44,075 bases of DNA, taken from positions 68,522 to 112,596 of the forward strand of contig JAEEOM010000076.1 of the NCBI GenBank assembly GCA_016284265.1. The letters are read 5' to 3'. Both the position numbers and the translations under genes were made by a program. This DNA comes from Bacteroidales bacterium. GTDB taxonomy: Bacteria > Bacteroidota > Bacteroidia > Bacteroidales > UBA932. The notes under the pieces are model-generated. The model was not told the origin of the DNA and ran no database searches. It saw nothing but the letters and a program-made list of their open reading frames with translations. This document shows positions 36,082-44,075 of the stretch, piece after piece; the first letter of the stretch is position 1, and every line of letters begins with the position of its first letter.

Positions 36082-37563
36082 TCAGTCCTTGTAGCCCGGA
36101 TTCTGTTGGAGTTCGGGGTAAGTGACGCGTTCGTCGCTGGAGATCGGCATCACGGCTTTCGTGTCGCCGGGCTTCAGCGAGTGCTGGTAGGCGGCGCCGC
36201 CACGGAAGTCGTGCGGGTCGGCGGCCAGGTCGCTGTTGAACGAACCGCCGGTACGCATCACGTCGAAGAAACGGTGACCCTCGCCGATGAACTCTTTCTG
36301 GCGCTCAATCTGGATGAGTTCCTTCGTGGCGTTCACGTCCGTGGCCGAGTTGTCAGCGCGTTTGCGCACGGCGTTGAGATAACTGTTGGCGGCGGCGGAG
36401 TTGCCCGATTCAAGGGCGGCTTCGGCGGCGATCAGGTAGGCTTCGGTGATACGCATCACGCGCGGATTGTTGCGGCGGAAGGTGTAGCCCTGGTCCTTGT
36501 TGCCGATGAACTTGCGGAGCCAGTATTCCCCGGTCTTCTTGGCGCCCGTTGACGGGTCGTCGTACTGGATCATCTGGCCGCGGATGTCATTCGGCGTGTC
36601 CTTGAACAGGTTGCGCCACTTCAGGGTCGGGATCAGGCTGGCGCCGGCGTTCGGATCGTCGAACCAGAGGTTGTGGTACATCGTGTAGAAGCCACCGTCG
36701 GAGTCGATATCGCCCTGGACGGAAACGAGCAGTTCAAGCACCGATTCGAGGTTGCCTTCCTGGCCCCAGTAGCTCGCGTAGCCTTCGCGGCTGACCATGC
36801 TGTAGGGTGAGTTGTTGATCACGTCGGTGGCGGCGGTCAGCGCCTCGGACCATTTGCCCATGTACAGATAGACACGAGCCTCGAGCAGCCGGGCCGCCCA
36901 GTAGTTGAAGTGGCCCAGATTCGGGTTGGTCGAAAGCAGCGGCTTGGCCGTAGCTAGGTCGGACAGTACCTGCGCATAGGTTTCGGCCACGGTGCTGCGC
37001 GGCTGGCGGGCTTCCTTCGGACCGACGGTCTCGGTAAGCAGCACGGCTCCGAGCGAGGCACCGTTGTCATAGGTGTAGGTCTGGCCATAGAGGCGGGCCA
37101 GGTCGAAGTAGCACAGGGCGCGCACGGCGTAGGCCTGGCCGGTGTAGTCGTCCTTCCTGGCGATGTCGCTGCTGGAGGTCGCTTCGCAGGCATCGATGTT
37201 CTCGATGAAGGTGTTGCAGCGCATGATCACGTTGTAGTAGTTCTCCCACAGGGTTCCGAAATAGGAACTCTGGGTGGATTCATACTGCCAGGTGTAGATC
37301 ACGCTGCCGGTTCCGTCGGCGGTACGCGGGTAGATGTTGTCGGCGCGCAGGTCGCCCATATACGGAATGTAGGTACCGTAGAGGGTATAGTACTTCAGCG
37401 GGGTGTAGAGGCCGTTGCAGGCGACGCCCGCATCGGCGAGGGTTACCATCGCGTTCTTGTCCACCACGGAGTCGGTCGGCGTCGTGTCGAGAAATCCCTC
37501 GCAGGCGGTCAGGCCGAGAAGCAGGACCGCTGCAATCGCAAGATGTTGAATATAGCGTTTCAT
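36082..37563 (-). CDS. SusD/RagB-like nutrient-binding lipoprotein
   Basis: Lipobox LGLTACEGFLDTTPTDSV; AYAVRALCYFDLARLYGQTYTYD; RKRADN...IQIERQKEFIGEGHRFFDVMRTG. Confidence 0.94.
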   Translation of the reverse strand: MKRYIQHLAIAAVLLLGLTACEGFLDTTPTDSVVDKNAMVTLADAGVACNGLYTPLKYYTLYGTYIPYMGDLRADNIYPRTADGTGSVIYTWQYESTQSSYFGTLWENYYNVIMRCNTFIENIDACEATSSSDIARKDDYTGQAYAVRALCYFDLARLYGQTYTYDNGASLGAVLLTETVGPKEARQPRSTVAETYAQVLSDLATAKPLLSTNPNLGHFNYWAARLLEARVYLYMGKWSEALTAATDVINNSPYSMVSREGYASYWGQEGNLESVLELLVSVQGDIDSDGGFYTMYHNLWFDDPNAGASLIPTLKWRNLFKDTPNDIRGQMIQYDDPSTGAKKTGEYWLRKFIGNKDQGYTFRRNNPRVMRITEAYLIAAEAALESGNSAAANSYLNAVRKRADNSATDVNATKELIQIERQKEFIGEGHRFFDVMRTGGSFNSDLAADPHDFRGGAAYQHSLKPGDTKAVMPISSDERVTYPELQQNPGYKD

Positions 37564-37582
37564 CTCTTTCTGATTTTTGAGG

Positions 37583-40500
37583 TTAGAAGGTCAGGTCGAG
37601 GCCCAGGGTGACGGTCCGCATGGCGGGCATCGCATAGTAGTAGTAGCCGTTCGACTGGATCTCGGGGTCGATGTTCAGACCCGAGAAGGTCAGCAGGTTA
37701 GCGCCGGCCACGTAGATACGGGCGTTGCTCAGGCCGATCTTGCTGCCCGCGTTGCGAGGCAGGGTGTACGAAAGAGTGAGGTTCTTCAGACGGAGGAAGT
37801 CACCTTTCTTGAGGTAGCGGCTCGAATAGTAGTAACCGCCCTGGCCGTTGTCGGCGATACGGCGCGGCACATTGGTGTTGGTGTTGGTCTCGGTCCAGGC
37901 GTTGAGCTGGTCCTTGGCGATGTTGCGGTGCGCCCAGTAGTAACCGTCGCTTTCCATCTGCTCCACGCCTTCGTCCCAGATGTAGTGGCCGTACTTGTAC
38001 GACCAGGCCATGTCGAGGTTGATACCTTTCCAGCCCACGTTGAGGTTGAAGCCACCGAAGCCCTTCGGGATGGCGGTCATGCCTTCGAGGATCATGTTGC
38101 TGGCGTTCTGGCGGTTGGTCGGGTAGTGGTTCCAGGTGTCTTCGGGAACCGTGCCGCCTTCCGGAATGACGGTACCGTCTTTCAGGACGACGGTCATGTC
38201 GGCGATTTCGCCCTTCTCGTAGAAGGAACCTTCGGCGTACATCGGGTTACCTGCGTACAGGCGGCTGTTGCCCATATAGCCGTCTTCCTGGCAGACGCCC
38301 AGGTATTTGCGGGTGCGGTACTGGTAGAAGGCGTAGCCCTGCTGCCAGACCCACGGCGTGTCGACGATCGATTCACCCTCTTCGGAGAGCGCGAGCACTT
38401 CGTTGTGGACATGCGACCAGTTGGCACCGACCGACAGGTTCCAGCCGTTCTTGTTGCGGAGGATGTCGGCGTTCACGGCGATTTCCCAGCCGCGGTTGAC
38501 CATCGAGCCGATGTTCATCAGCGTGGAGGAGAAACCGGTGGTGGAAGGGACGGTGGCGTCGAGCAACAGGTCGGTGGTGAGCTTGTTGTAATACTCGACC
38601 GTTACACCCAGCACATCGAACAGGCGCAGGTCAAGACCGATGTTCCAGTTCTTGTTTTTCTCCCAAGACAGGTCGGAGTTGGCCAGGTTGCCCGGGTAGC
38701 TGGCGCCGATGTTGCCGTAGCTCGTGTAGTCGTAGACCGACATGTAGCCGAAATAAGAGGACGGCAGCGTACCGGAGGTACCGTAGGAAGCACGGATCTT
38801 ACCGTCAGTGAGCCAGTTCGCTCCCTCCAGGAAAGGTTCGTTGCTGAAGCGCCACGATCCGGAAACGGACCAGAAGTTACCCCAGCGGGTTTCCGGAGCA
38901 AGCTTCGAGCTGCCGTCACGACGGAACGTGCCCGTCAGATAGTAGCGGGCGCCGTAGTCGTAGCTCAGGCTGCCGAGCGCGGAGAGCAGGGTGCCCTGGC
39001 GGGTGTAGGTGTAGCCGTCGTCAAAGTTGGTGGCCAGGATCGACTGGGTCGCGCCCATGTAGGAGAAGTCGATCTTGTTGACGCAGGAAAGCTCGAATTG
39101 CTCATCCTCAGCTTCCCAGCCGGCCATGGCAGCGACGTGGTGGTCGCCCCAGGTCTTGTCGAAGTTCAAAGTCGTGGAACTGACCAGGCGGCGAATATTG
39201 ATGTGGTGGTCGGCCATATAGCCGCCCGCGTCACTGTAGGCGTAGAAGTTCGGGTGGCCGTAGAGCCAGCCGAAACGGTCGTGGACATAGAGCCAGTCTT
39301 CGCTGACCGTCGATTTCAGGCGCAGCCAGTCGGTGAATTTGATTTCGCCCCAGCCCTTGAGGATCAGACGGTTCTGCCAGGCGTCATTGACCTGCTTCTC
39401 GTAGGTCTGTACCGGGTTGATGGTCGAGAAGCTCGGGCTCCAGGCATCGAGGTAGAGGTCGCCCGTGTCCTTATAGGCATACGGCCAGCGTTCGTTGAGG
39501 ACCACCTTCCAGATGAAGAACGGGTTGTCCTTGGAGGCCCAACCGTCCTGGTGACCGTCCTGGTACTGCCAGGAATACTGGGCCGTGCCGCCTACGCTCA
39601 GCCAGTTGTTGATCTTGGCATCGGCGTTGATGGTGGTGGAGAAGCGCTTCAGGTAGTCGATGGTAACCACGCCCTGCTGGTCGGTCCAGCCCACGGAGGC
39701 GTAAACCTTGCCCTTCTCGCCGCCGCCCGAGAGGCTCACTTCATAGTTCTGGGCGATACCGGTGCGGAAGAGGACGTCTTCCCAGTCTTTGTAGATATAC
39801 TTGCTTTCATCCCTGGCGGGATAGTATTGCTGCACGCGGTTGTTCACATAAGCATCGACGCTGCCGTAACTCTGCCAGACGGAAGGATTGTCGTTGGCGT
39901 AGTTGGTCCAGGACATGCGGTGCATGGCTTCCGATTCCGCATCGTTGCAAAGCGGATAGTTGTCGTAGGCGAAATACGAGAAACCGGCACTGGCCTTGAA
40001 GTTGGCGGTGATTTTGCCCGCCTTGCCCTTCTTGGTCGTGATCAGGATCACACCGTTGGAAGCGCGGGAGCCATAGAGCGAGGCGGCCGCGGCATCCTTC
40101 AGGATGGTGATGGACTCGATGTCACCCGGGTTGAGGAAGTTCATCGAACCGATGGAGAGGTTGCCCCAGCCTTGGTCCCGGCTGGTGGCAGGAACGCCGT
40201 CGATGACATAGAGCGGCTGGTTGCCGGCATTGAAGGAGCCGAAACCACGGATGTTGATTTCCGTGTCGGCACCGGGCTGGCCGGAGTAAGAAGCCACCTG
40301 GACACCGGGGGCCTTACCGGCTAGCACCTGTTCGAAACTGACGACAGGCGCATCCTTGATAGACTCCTGCTTGACCACGGCGGCGGATCCGGAGTAGGAT
40401 CCTTTCTTAACCGTACCGTAAGCCACGACCATCGCCTCTTCCAGGGATTCCCTGTCAGGGGAGAGAATGACGTTTACCACAGGCTCTCCATTGTACTGGA

Positions 40501-40741
40501 CTTCCTGGGTGAGGAAACCGACCGATGAAAACTCCAGAATGGCTCCGCGGGCAACTCCGGTCAACGTATAGGCGCCGTTGTCGTCCGTGGCTACGCCATT
40601 CATGGTCCCTTTCACCACGACACTGGCGAACGGGATACCGCTTCCATCTTCTGAAGTGGTGACGCGTCCCGTCACCCTGTTCTGCGCAAGCGCCGTGCTG
40701 CAGAGAAGCACCAGGAGCGCTGCAGTGAGTAGTTTCTTCAT
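37583..40741 (-). CDS. SusC/RagA-like TonB-linked outer-membrane protein
   Basis: VTGRVTTSEDGSGIPFASVVVKGTMNGVATDDNGAYTL; VVAYGTVKKGSYSGSAAVV; PLYVIDGVPA; SITILKDAAAASLYGSRASNGVILITTKKGK. Confidence 0.96.
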   Translation of the reverse strand: MKKLLTAALLVLLCSTALAQNRVTGRVTTSEDGSGIPFASVVVKGTMNGVATDDNGAYTLTGVARGAILEFSSVGFLTQEVQYNGEPVVNVILSPDRESLEEAMVVAYGTVKKGSYSGSAAVVKQESIKDAPVVSFEQVLAGKAPGVQVASYSGQPGADTEINIRGFGSFNAGNQPLYVIDGVPATSRDQGWGNLSIGSMNFLNPGDIESITILKDAAAASLYGSRASNGVILITTKKGKAGKITANFKASAGFSYFAYDNYPLCNDAESEAMHRMSWTNYANDNPSVWQSYGSVDAYVNNRVQQYYPARDESKYIYKDWEDVLFRTGIAQNYEVSLSGGGEKGKVYASVGWTDQQGVVTIDYLKRFSTTINADAKINNWLSVGGTAQYSWQYQDGHQDGWASKDNPFFIWKVVLNERWPYAYKDTGDLYLDAWSPSFSTINPVQTYEKQVNDAWQNRLILKGWGEIKFTDWLRLKSTVSEDWLYVHDRFGWLYGHPNFYAYSDAGGYMADHHINIRRLVSSTTLNFDKTWGDHHVAAMAGWEAEDEQFELSCVNKIDFSYMGATQSILATNFDDGYTYTRQGTLLSALGSLSYDYGARYYLTGTFRRDGSSKLAPETRWGNFWSVSGSWRFSNEPFLEGANWLTDGKIRASYGTSGTLPSSYFGYMSVYDYTSYGNIGASYPGNLANSDLSWEKNKNWNIGLDLRLFDVLGVTVEYYNKLTTDLLLDATVPSTTGFSSTLMNIGSMVNRGWEIAVNADILRNKNGWNLSVGANWSHVHNEVLALSEEGESIVDTPWVWQQGYAFYQYRTRKYLGVCQEDGYMGNSRLYAGNPMYAEGSFYEKGEIADMTVVLKDGTVIPEGGTVPEDTWNHYPTNRQNASNMILEGMTAIPKGFGGFNLNVGWKGINLDMAWSYKYGHYIWDEGVEQMESDGYYWAHRNIAKDQLNAWTETNTNTNVPRRIADNGQGGYYYSSRYLKKGDFLRLKNLTLSYTLPRNAGSKIGLSNARIYVAGANLLTFSGLNIDPEIQSNGYYYYAMPAMRTVTLGLDLTF

Positions 40742-40788
40742 AAGCGGAATATAATAGGTTGGTTAATCTTTCGGGCAATTGCTCTCCA

Positions 40789-40796
40789 CAAATTTA
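40789..40796 (-). promoter_or_regulatory. -7 box TAAATTTG for the minus-strand susC
   Basis: Matches TAnnTTTG; 47 nt before the ATG. Confidence 0.65.
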
Positions 40797-40860
40797 ATAA
40801 AAAAATGAATTAATTGAATTCCGTCGGGAAACTTAGCTGGCTTTTGCCGTTTTTTTTGTA

Positions 40861-40868
40861 TAAATTTG
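40861..40868 (+). promoter_or_regulatory. -7 box TAAATTTG for the plus-strand susC
   Basis: Matches TAnnTTTG; 47 nt before the ATG. Confidence 0.65.
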
Positions 40869-40915
40869 TAGAATTAAGCACAGATACCAATTATTCATCC
40901 TAAAATAATCAGCTT

Positions 40916-43900
40916 ATGAGGAAACTGAAACTTGTGTTTACCTGCCTGGCGGCCCTGCTGGTCTGCGGCGTTGCTTTCGCCCAGAACCGCTCGGTCAAAG
41001 GTACGGTGACAGATGCTCAGACCGGCGAGACGGTCCCTTTTGCCTCCATCCAGCTCAAAGGTACCATGACGGGTACCGCGACGGATGCCGACGGTAACTT
41101 CGTATTCGAAGTGCCCCGGAATGCCACCCTTATTTTCAGCTCGATCGGATACGTCACCCAGGAGGTGGCCGTCGAAGGTCGCTCTGTCATCAACGTCCTG
41201 CTCCGGCCCGACGCAGAAGCGCTGGAGGAGACCATCGTCGTCGCCTACGGTACGGCGAAGAAGGGAACTTACACCGGTGCGGCTTCGGTCGTCAGGCAGG
41301 AGGCCATCAAGGATGTGCCTTCCGTCTCTTTCGAACAGGCCCTCAACGGCAAGGTCGCCGGTATGTCGATTACCCAGTCTTCGGGTCAGGTCGGTTCCGC
41401 TTCCGCCATCCGCATCCGCGGTATCGGTTCCATGAACGCATCCAATGAACCGCTCTACGTCATCGACGGCGTTCCGACGGTGTCGGGTGATACCGGCCAG
41501 ATGGGCGACTATCTCTACACGTCCAACAACGTGATGGCTACCCTGAACTCGAATGATATCGAGTCCATCACCGTACTGAAGGACGCCGCTGCTTCCGCCC
41601 TGTACGGTTCCCGCGCCGCCAACGGCGTGATCCTGATCAACACCAAGCGGGGCCGTGAAGGCAAACCGACCATCACCTTCCGTGCTTCGGTCGGCCTGAC
41701 GCCCAGTTGGGCTTACGACAACTTCGAGACGGCTTCCGCGCAGGACAACGTCGACATGCTGTACCAGATCTTCTGGGACTACCGCGTGTCCGGCGGCCGT
41801 ACGCACCAGTACGCCAGCGAATATGCCCTCGGCCAGCTGAACAGCAAGTGGAACCAGTTCGGGTATGACCTGACCAAGGACGACACCGAACGCTACGGCC
41901 ACATCAAGATTTCGGCGAAGACCGACGGCAAGCTGAAACGCACCGACGCCAACGGCAACGTCATCTTCTTCGACTGGGACGACGCCTACTTCCGCACGGC
42001 CGTCTATCAGACCTACGACCTGAACGTCAGCGGCGGTACGAAAAACAGTACCTATTATACATCCTTCGCCTATACGAAGGAGCAGGGCCGCGTCTATGTG
42101 AACGGTTTCGACCGTATCAGCGGCCGCGTGAACCTCAACCAGAAGGTGGGCAAGCATTTTGAGCTGGCTACCAACGTAAGCCTGGCCAATACCAACAAGG
42201 AGGGCTATAACGATACCCGCAACACGGGTTCCAACTACTTCATGCAGACCCGCAACCTGTTGTGGCCGCTCTACTGGCCCGATGACTACAAGACCGGCGA
42301 GCCCTGGACGACCCGTTATGCTTCCCTGGCCCAGAACCAGTTGTACTACAACGATCTGTGGGAGAATAACTCCCGGACCCTCAAGGTCGCTGTAAGCGAG
42401 ACGGCCACCATCAAGTTCACCGACTGGCTGAACTTCCGTACGATCTTCTCCTATGATGACACGCGCGTCCGCGACCACATCTGGTACAGTGCCGAGCACT
42501 ACAACGGTACTTCGGTCAACGGCCAGGTGACGGAAATGATGACCAGCTACCAGAAGACGGTCTCGTCCTCCACGCTCAACTTCAACAAGGAATTCGGAAA
42601 GAGCACCCTGAGCGCCCTGGTCGGCTTCGAGGCCGAGAAGAACTACACCGAGTTCATGCGTTCCACGGGTAAGGACCTTCCCGTCAGCGCCCTCCACACG
42701 GTGGCGACCGCCGGTACGCTTGATGCGAACTCCTACTATTGGGGCAACACGATGATGTCTGTCCTCTCCCGTGCGGAATACAACTACGACAACAAGTACT
42801 ACCTGTCGGCAAGCTTCCGCCGTGACGGCAGCTCCCGCCTCGGTTCCGCATCCCGCTGGGGTAACTTCTGGTCGGTGGCCGGTTCCTGGCGCATCAGCAA
42901 CGAGGCGTTCCTCCAGAACCAGGATGTCCTGAGCAATCTCCGTCTCCGTGCCTCCTACGGTGTGAACGGTACGCTGCCGAGCAGCAACTACGGCTGGCGT
43001 TCGCTTGCCGGCTACGGTTATAAATATATGGAAAGCCCGGGCGGCGGCCTGATCAACGCGGCGGACGCCAATCTGTCCTGGGAGACCAGCTATACGACCA
43101 ACGTGGCCCTTGAGTTCGGCTTCTTCGACAACCGTCTCAGCGGCAGCGTCGAGTGGTTCAACCGCGACTCCAGGGACCTGCTGCAGGACGTGCCCATTTC
43201 CTACATCACCGGTTTCAGTTCCACACTGCAGAATGTCGGTTCCATCAACAACCACGGTATTGAATTCGAATTGAACGGCGACATCATCAAGAACTCCAAC
43301 TTCCGCTGGAGCCTCGGCGTCAACGGTTCCTTCCTGAAATCCACGGTTACCGAACTGTACGGTGGCCAGGACATCATCTGGTGGGACCCGACGGGCGGTG
43401 ACGACCGCGCGAAATTCATCTATCGCGAGGGTGAGTCCACGCTGGCCTTCTGGGGCCGTGAGTGGGCAGGCGTCGAGCCGACGACGGGTGCCAACCTGTG
43501 GTTCTCCAACAACGAGAACATGGACGCCACGGTCGACGGCCGCAACGTCGTGTACGACCTGACCGATGCCGATGAGGTGATCATCGGCAATGCCAACCCG
43601 TTCGTCTTCGGCGGTATCAACACCGACGTGGCCTGGAAGGGTCTGAGCCTGGCGCTGAACTTCAACTACAAGATCGGCGGCCAGCTGGCCAACGGTGCCT
43701 GGCGCGACGTGGCTGATGACGGTTACTACTGGAACCGTATCCGCGCCCAGGAATACTTCGAGAACATGTGGACCGAGACCAACACCTCCGGTACGGAGCC
43801 GAAGCTTCGCGGTACCGACCTGGAAGACGCCATGCAGCGCAGCTCCCGCCACCTGCACGACGCCACGTTCCTCCGTCTGAAGACCGTCACGCTCTCCTAC

Positions 43901-44074
43901 ACGTTCCCGACGGTCCTGACCAAGAAGATCTCCATCAACAACCTCCGCGTGTACTTCACCGGCGGCAATCTCCTGACGTTCGCCGCATACAAGGAGGCGG
44001 ACCCTGAAGTCAACCAGTTTGGTACCAGAGGCTGGGAAACCCCGATCGGAAAGACCTACACCTTTGGCCTTGAA
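40916..44074 (+). CDS. SusC/RagA-like TonB-linked outer-membrane protein (3'-truncated by window; absent from ORF track)
   Basis: MRKLKLVFTCLAALLVCGVAFAQNRSVKGTVTDAQTGETVPFASIQLKGTMTGTATDADGNFVFE...VVAYGTAKKGTYTGAASVV...PLYVIDGVPT...SITVLKDAAASALYGSRAANGVILINTKRGR; open to the window end. Confidence 0.96.
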   Translation, partial: MRKLKLVFTCLAALLVCGVAFAQNRSVKGTVTDAQTGETVPFASIQLKGTMTGTATDADGNFVFEVPRNATLIFSSIGYVTQEVAVEGRSVINVLLRPDAEALEETIVVAYGTAKKGTYTGAASVVRQEAIKDVPSVSFEQALNGKVAGMSITQSSGQVGSASAIRIRGIGSMNASNEPLYVIDGVPTVSGDTGQMGDYLYTSNNVMATLNSNDIESITVLKDAAASALYGSRAANGVILINTKRGREGKPTITFRASVGLTPSWAYDNFETASAQDNVDMLYQIFWDYRVSGGRTHQYASEYALGQLNSKWNQFGYDLTKDDTERYGHIKISAKTDGKLKRTDANGNVIFFDWDDAYFRTAVYQTYDLNVSGGTKNSTYYTSFAYTKEQGRVYVNGFDRISGRVNLNQKVGKHFELATNVSLANTNKEGYNDTRNTGSNYFMQTRNLLWPLYWPDDYKTGEPWTTRYASLAQNQLYYNDLWENNSRTLKVAVSETATIKFTDWLNFRTIFSYDDTRVRDHIWYSAEHYNGTSVNGQVTEMMTSYQKTVSSSTLNFNKEFGKSTLSALVGFEAEKNYTEFMRSTGKDLPVSALHTVATAGTLDANSYYWGNTMMSVLSRAEYNYDNKYYLSASFRRDGSSRLGSASRWGNFWSVAGSWRISNEAFLQNQDVLSNLRLRASYGVNGTLPSSNYGWRSLAGYGYKYMESPGGGLINAADANLSWETSYTTNVALEFGFFDNRLSGSVEWFNRDSRDLLQDVPISYITGFSSTLQNVGSINNHGIEFELNGDIIKNSNFRWSLGVNGSFLKSTVTELYGGQDIIWWDPTGGDDRAKFIYREGESTLAFWGREWAGVEPTTGANLWFSNNENMDATVDGRNVVYDLTDADEVIIGNANPFVFGGINTDVAWKGLSLALNFNYKIGGQLANGAWRDVADDGYYWNRIRAQEYFENMWTETNTSGTEPKLRGTDLEDAMQRSSRHLHDATFLRLKTVTLSYTFPTVLTKKISINNLRVYFTGGNLLTFAAYKEADPEVNQFGTRGWETPIGKTYTFGLE

Positions 44075-44075
44075 T

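Noticed and set aside
37577-40324. 915-aa plus-strand ORF
   Set aside because: Codon-aligned antisense of a clear SusC gene; no recognisable domain.
40895-43858. 987-aa minus-strand ORF
   Set aside because: Antisense of the SusC gene starting at 40916, which the ORF track omits because it is open at the window end.
37583-44074. Possible susC shufflon/invertible locus
   Set aside because: 5' ends of the two susC genes are only moderately similar at the nucleotide level, and no recombinase or long perfect inverted repeat was seen; only promoter homology is claimed.
1-44075. tRNA/rRNA genes, CRISPR arrays, phage or transposase genes
   Set aside because: None recognised by reading either strand; a tRNAscan/CRISPR tool was not available.

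Overview
Chromosomal segment from a high-GC Bacteroidales-type bacterium, judged from SusC/SusD proteins, TAnnTTTG -7 promoters, BACON/DUF5689 lipoproteins, S46 peptidase and OstA-like genes. No rRNA, tRNA, CRISPR, phage or transposase was recognised. In order: the 3' end of a TonB-dependent receptor with DUF4876-like and DUF6850-like partners and an S46 dipeptidyl-peptidase; comF; a PNPOx/YhbP-like gene; cdaA; mutS2; a small lipoprotein; metK; a four-gene outer-membrane cluster (BACON/DUF5689/NUC1 nuclease, Oar-like TonB receptor, triple OB-repeat lipoprotein, plug-less receptor paralogue); a threonine-aldolase-like gene; a tricorn-like protease; guaB; a SurA-like PPIase; an OstA-like protein; three secreted proteins of unknown function; an EF-hand/LRR/Big2 lipoprotein; and a divergent SusC pair, one with SusD and one truncated by the window end. 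Main points for follow-up: (i) a probable SAM-II-class riboswitch filling the metK leader; (ii) a 27-bp hairpin repeat found in protein-coding genes, with a compensatory stem change between copies; (iii) a possible extracellular nucleic-acid acquisition locus at 12.3-20.9 kb; (iv) three genes whose -7 box lies exactly 7 nt before the ATG, implying (near-)leaderless mRNAs; (v) a (EF-hand loop + LRR)x3 surface protein; (vi) mirror-image homologous promoters driving divergent susC genes. Everything comes from reading the sequence; no database search was run.
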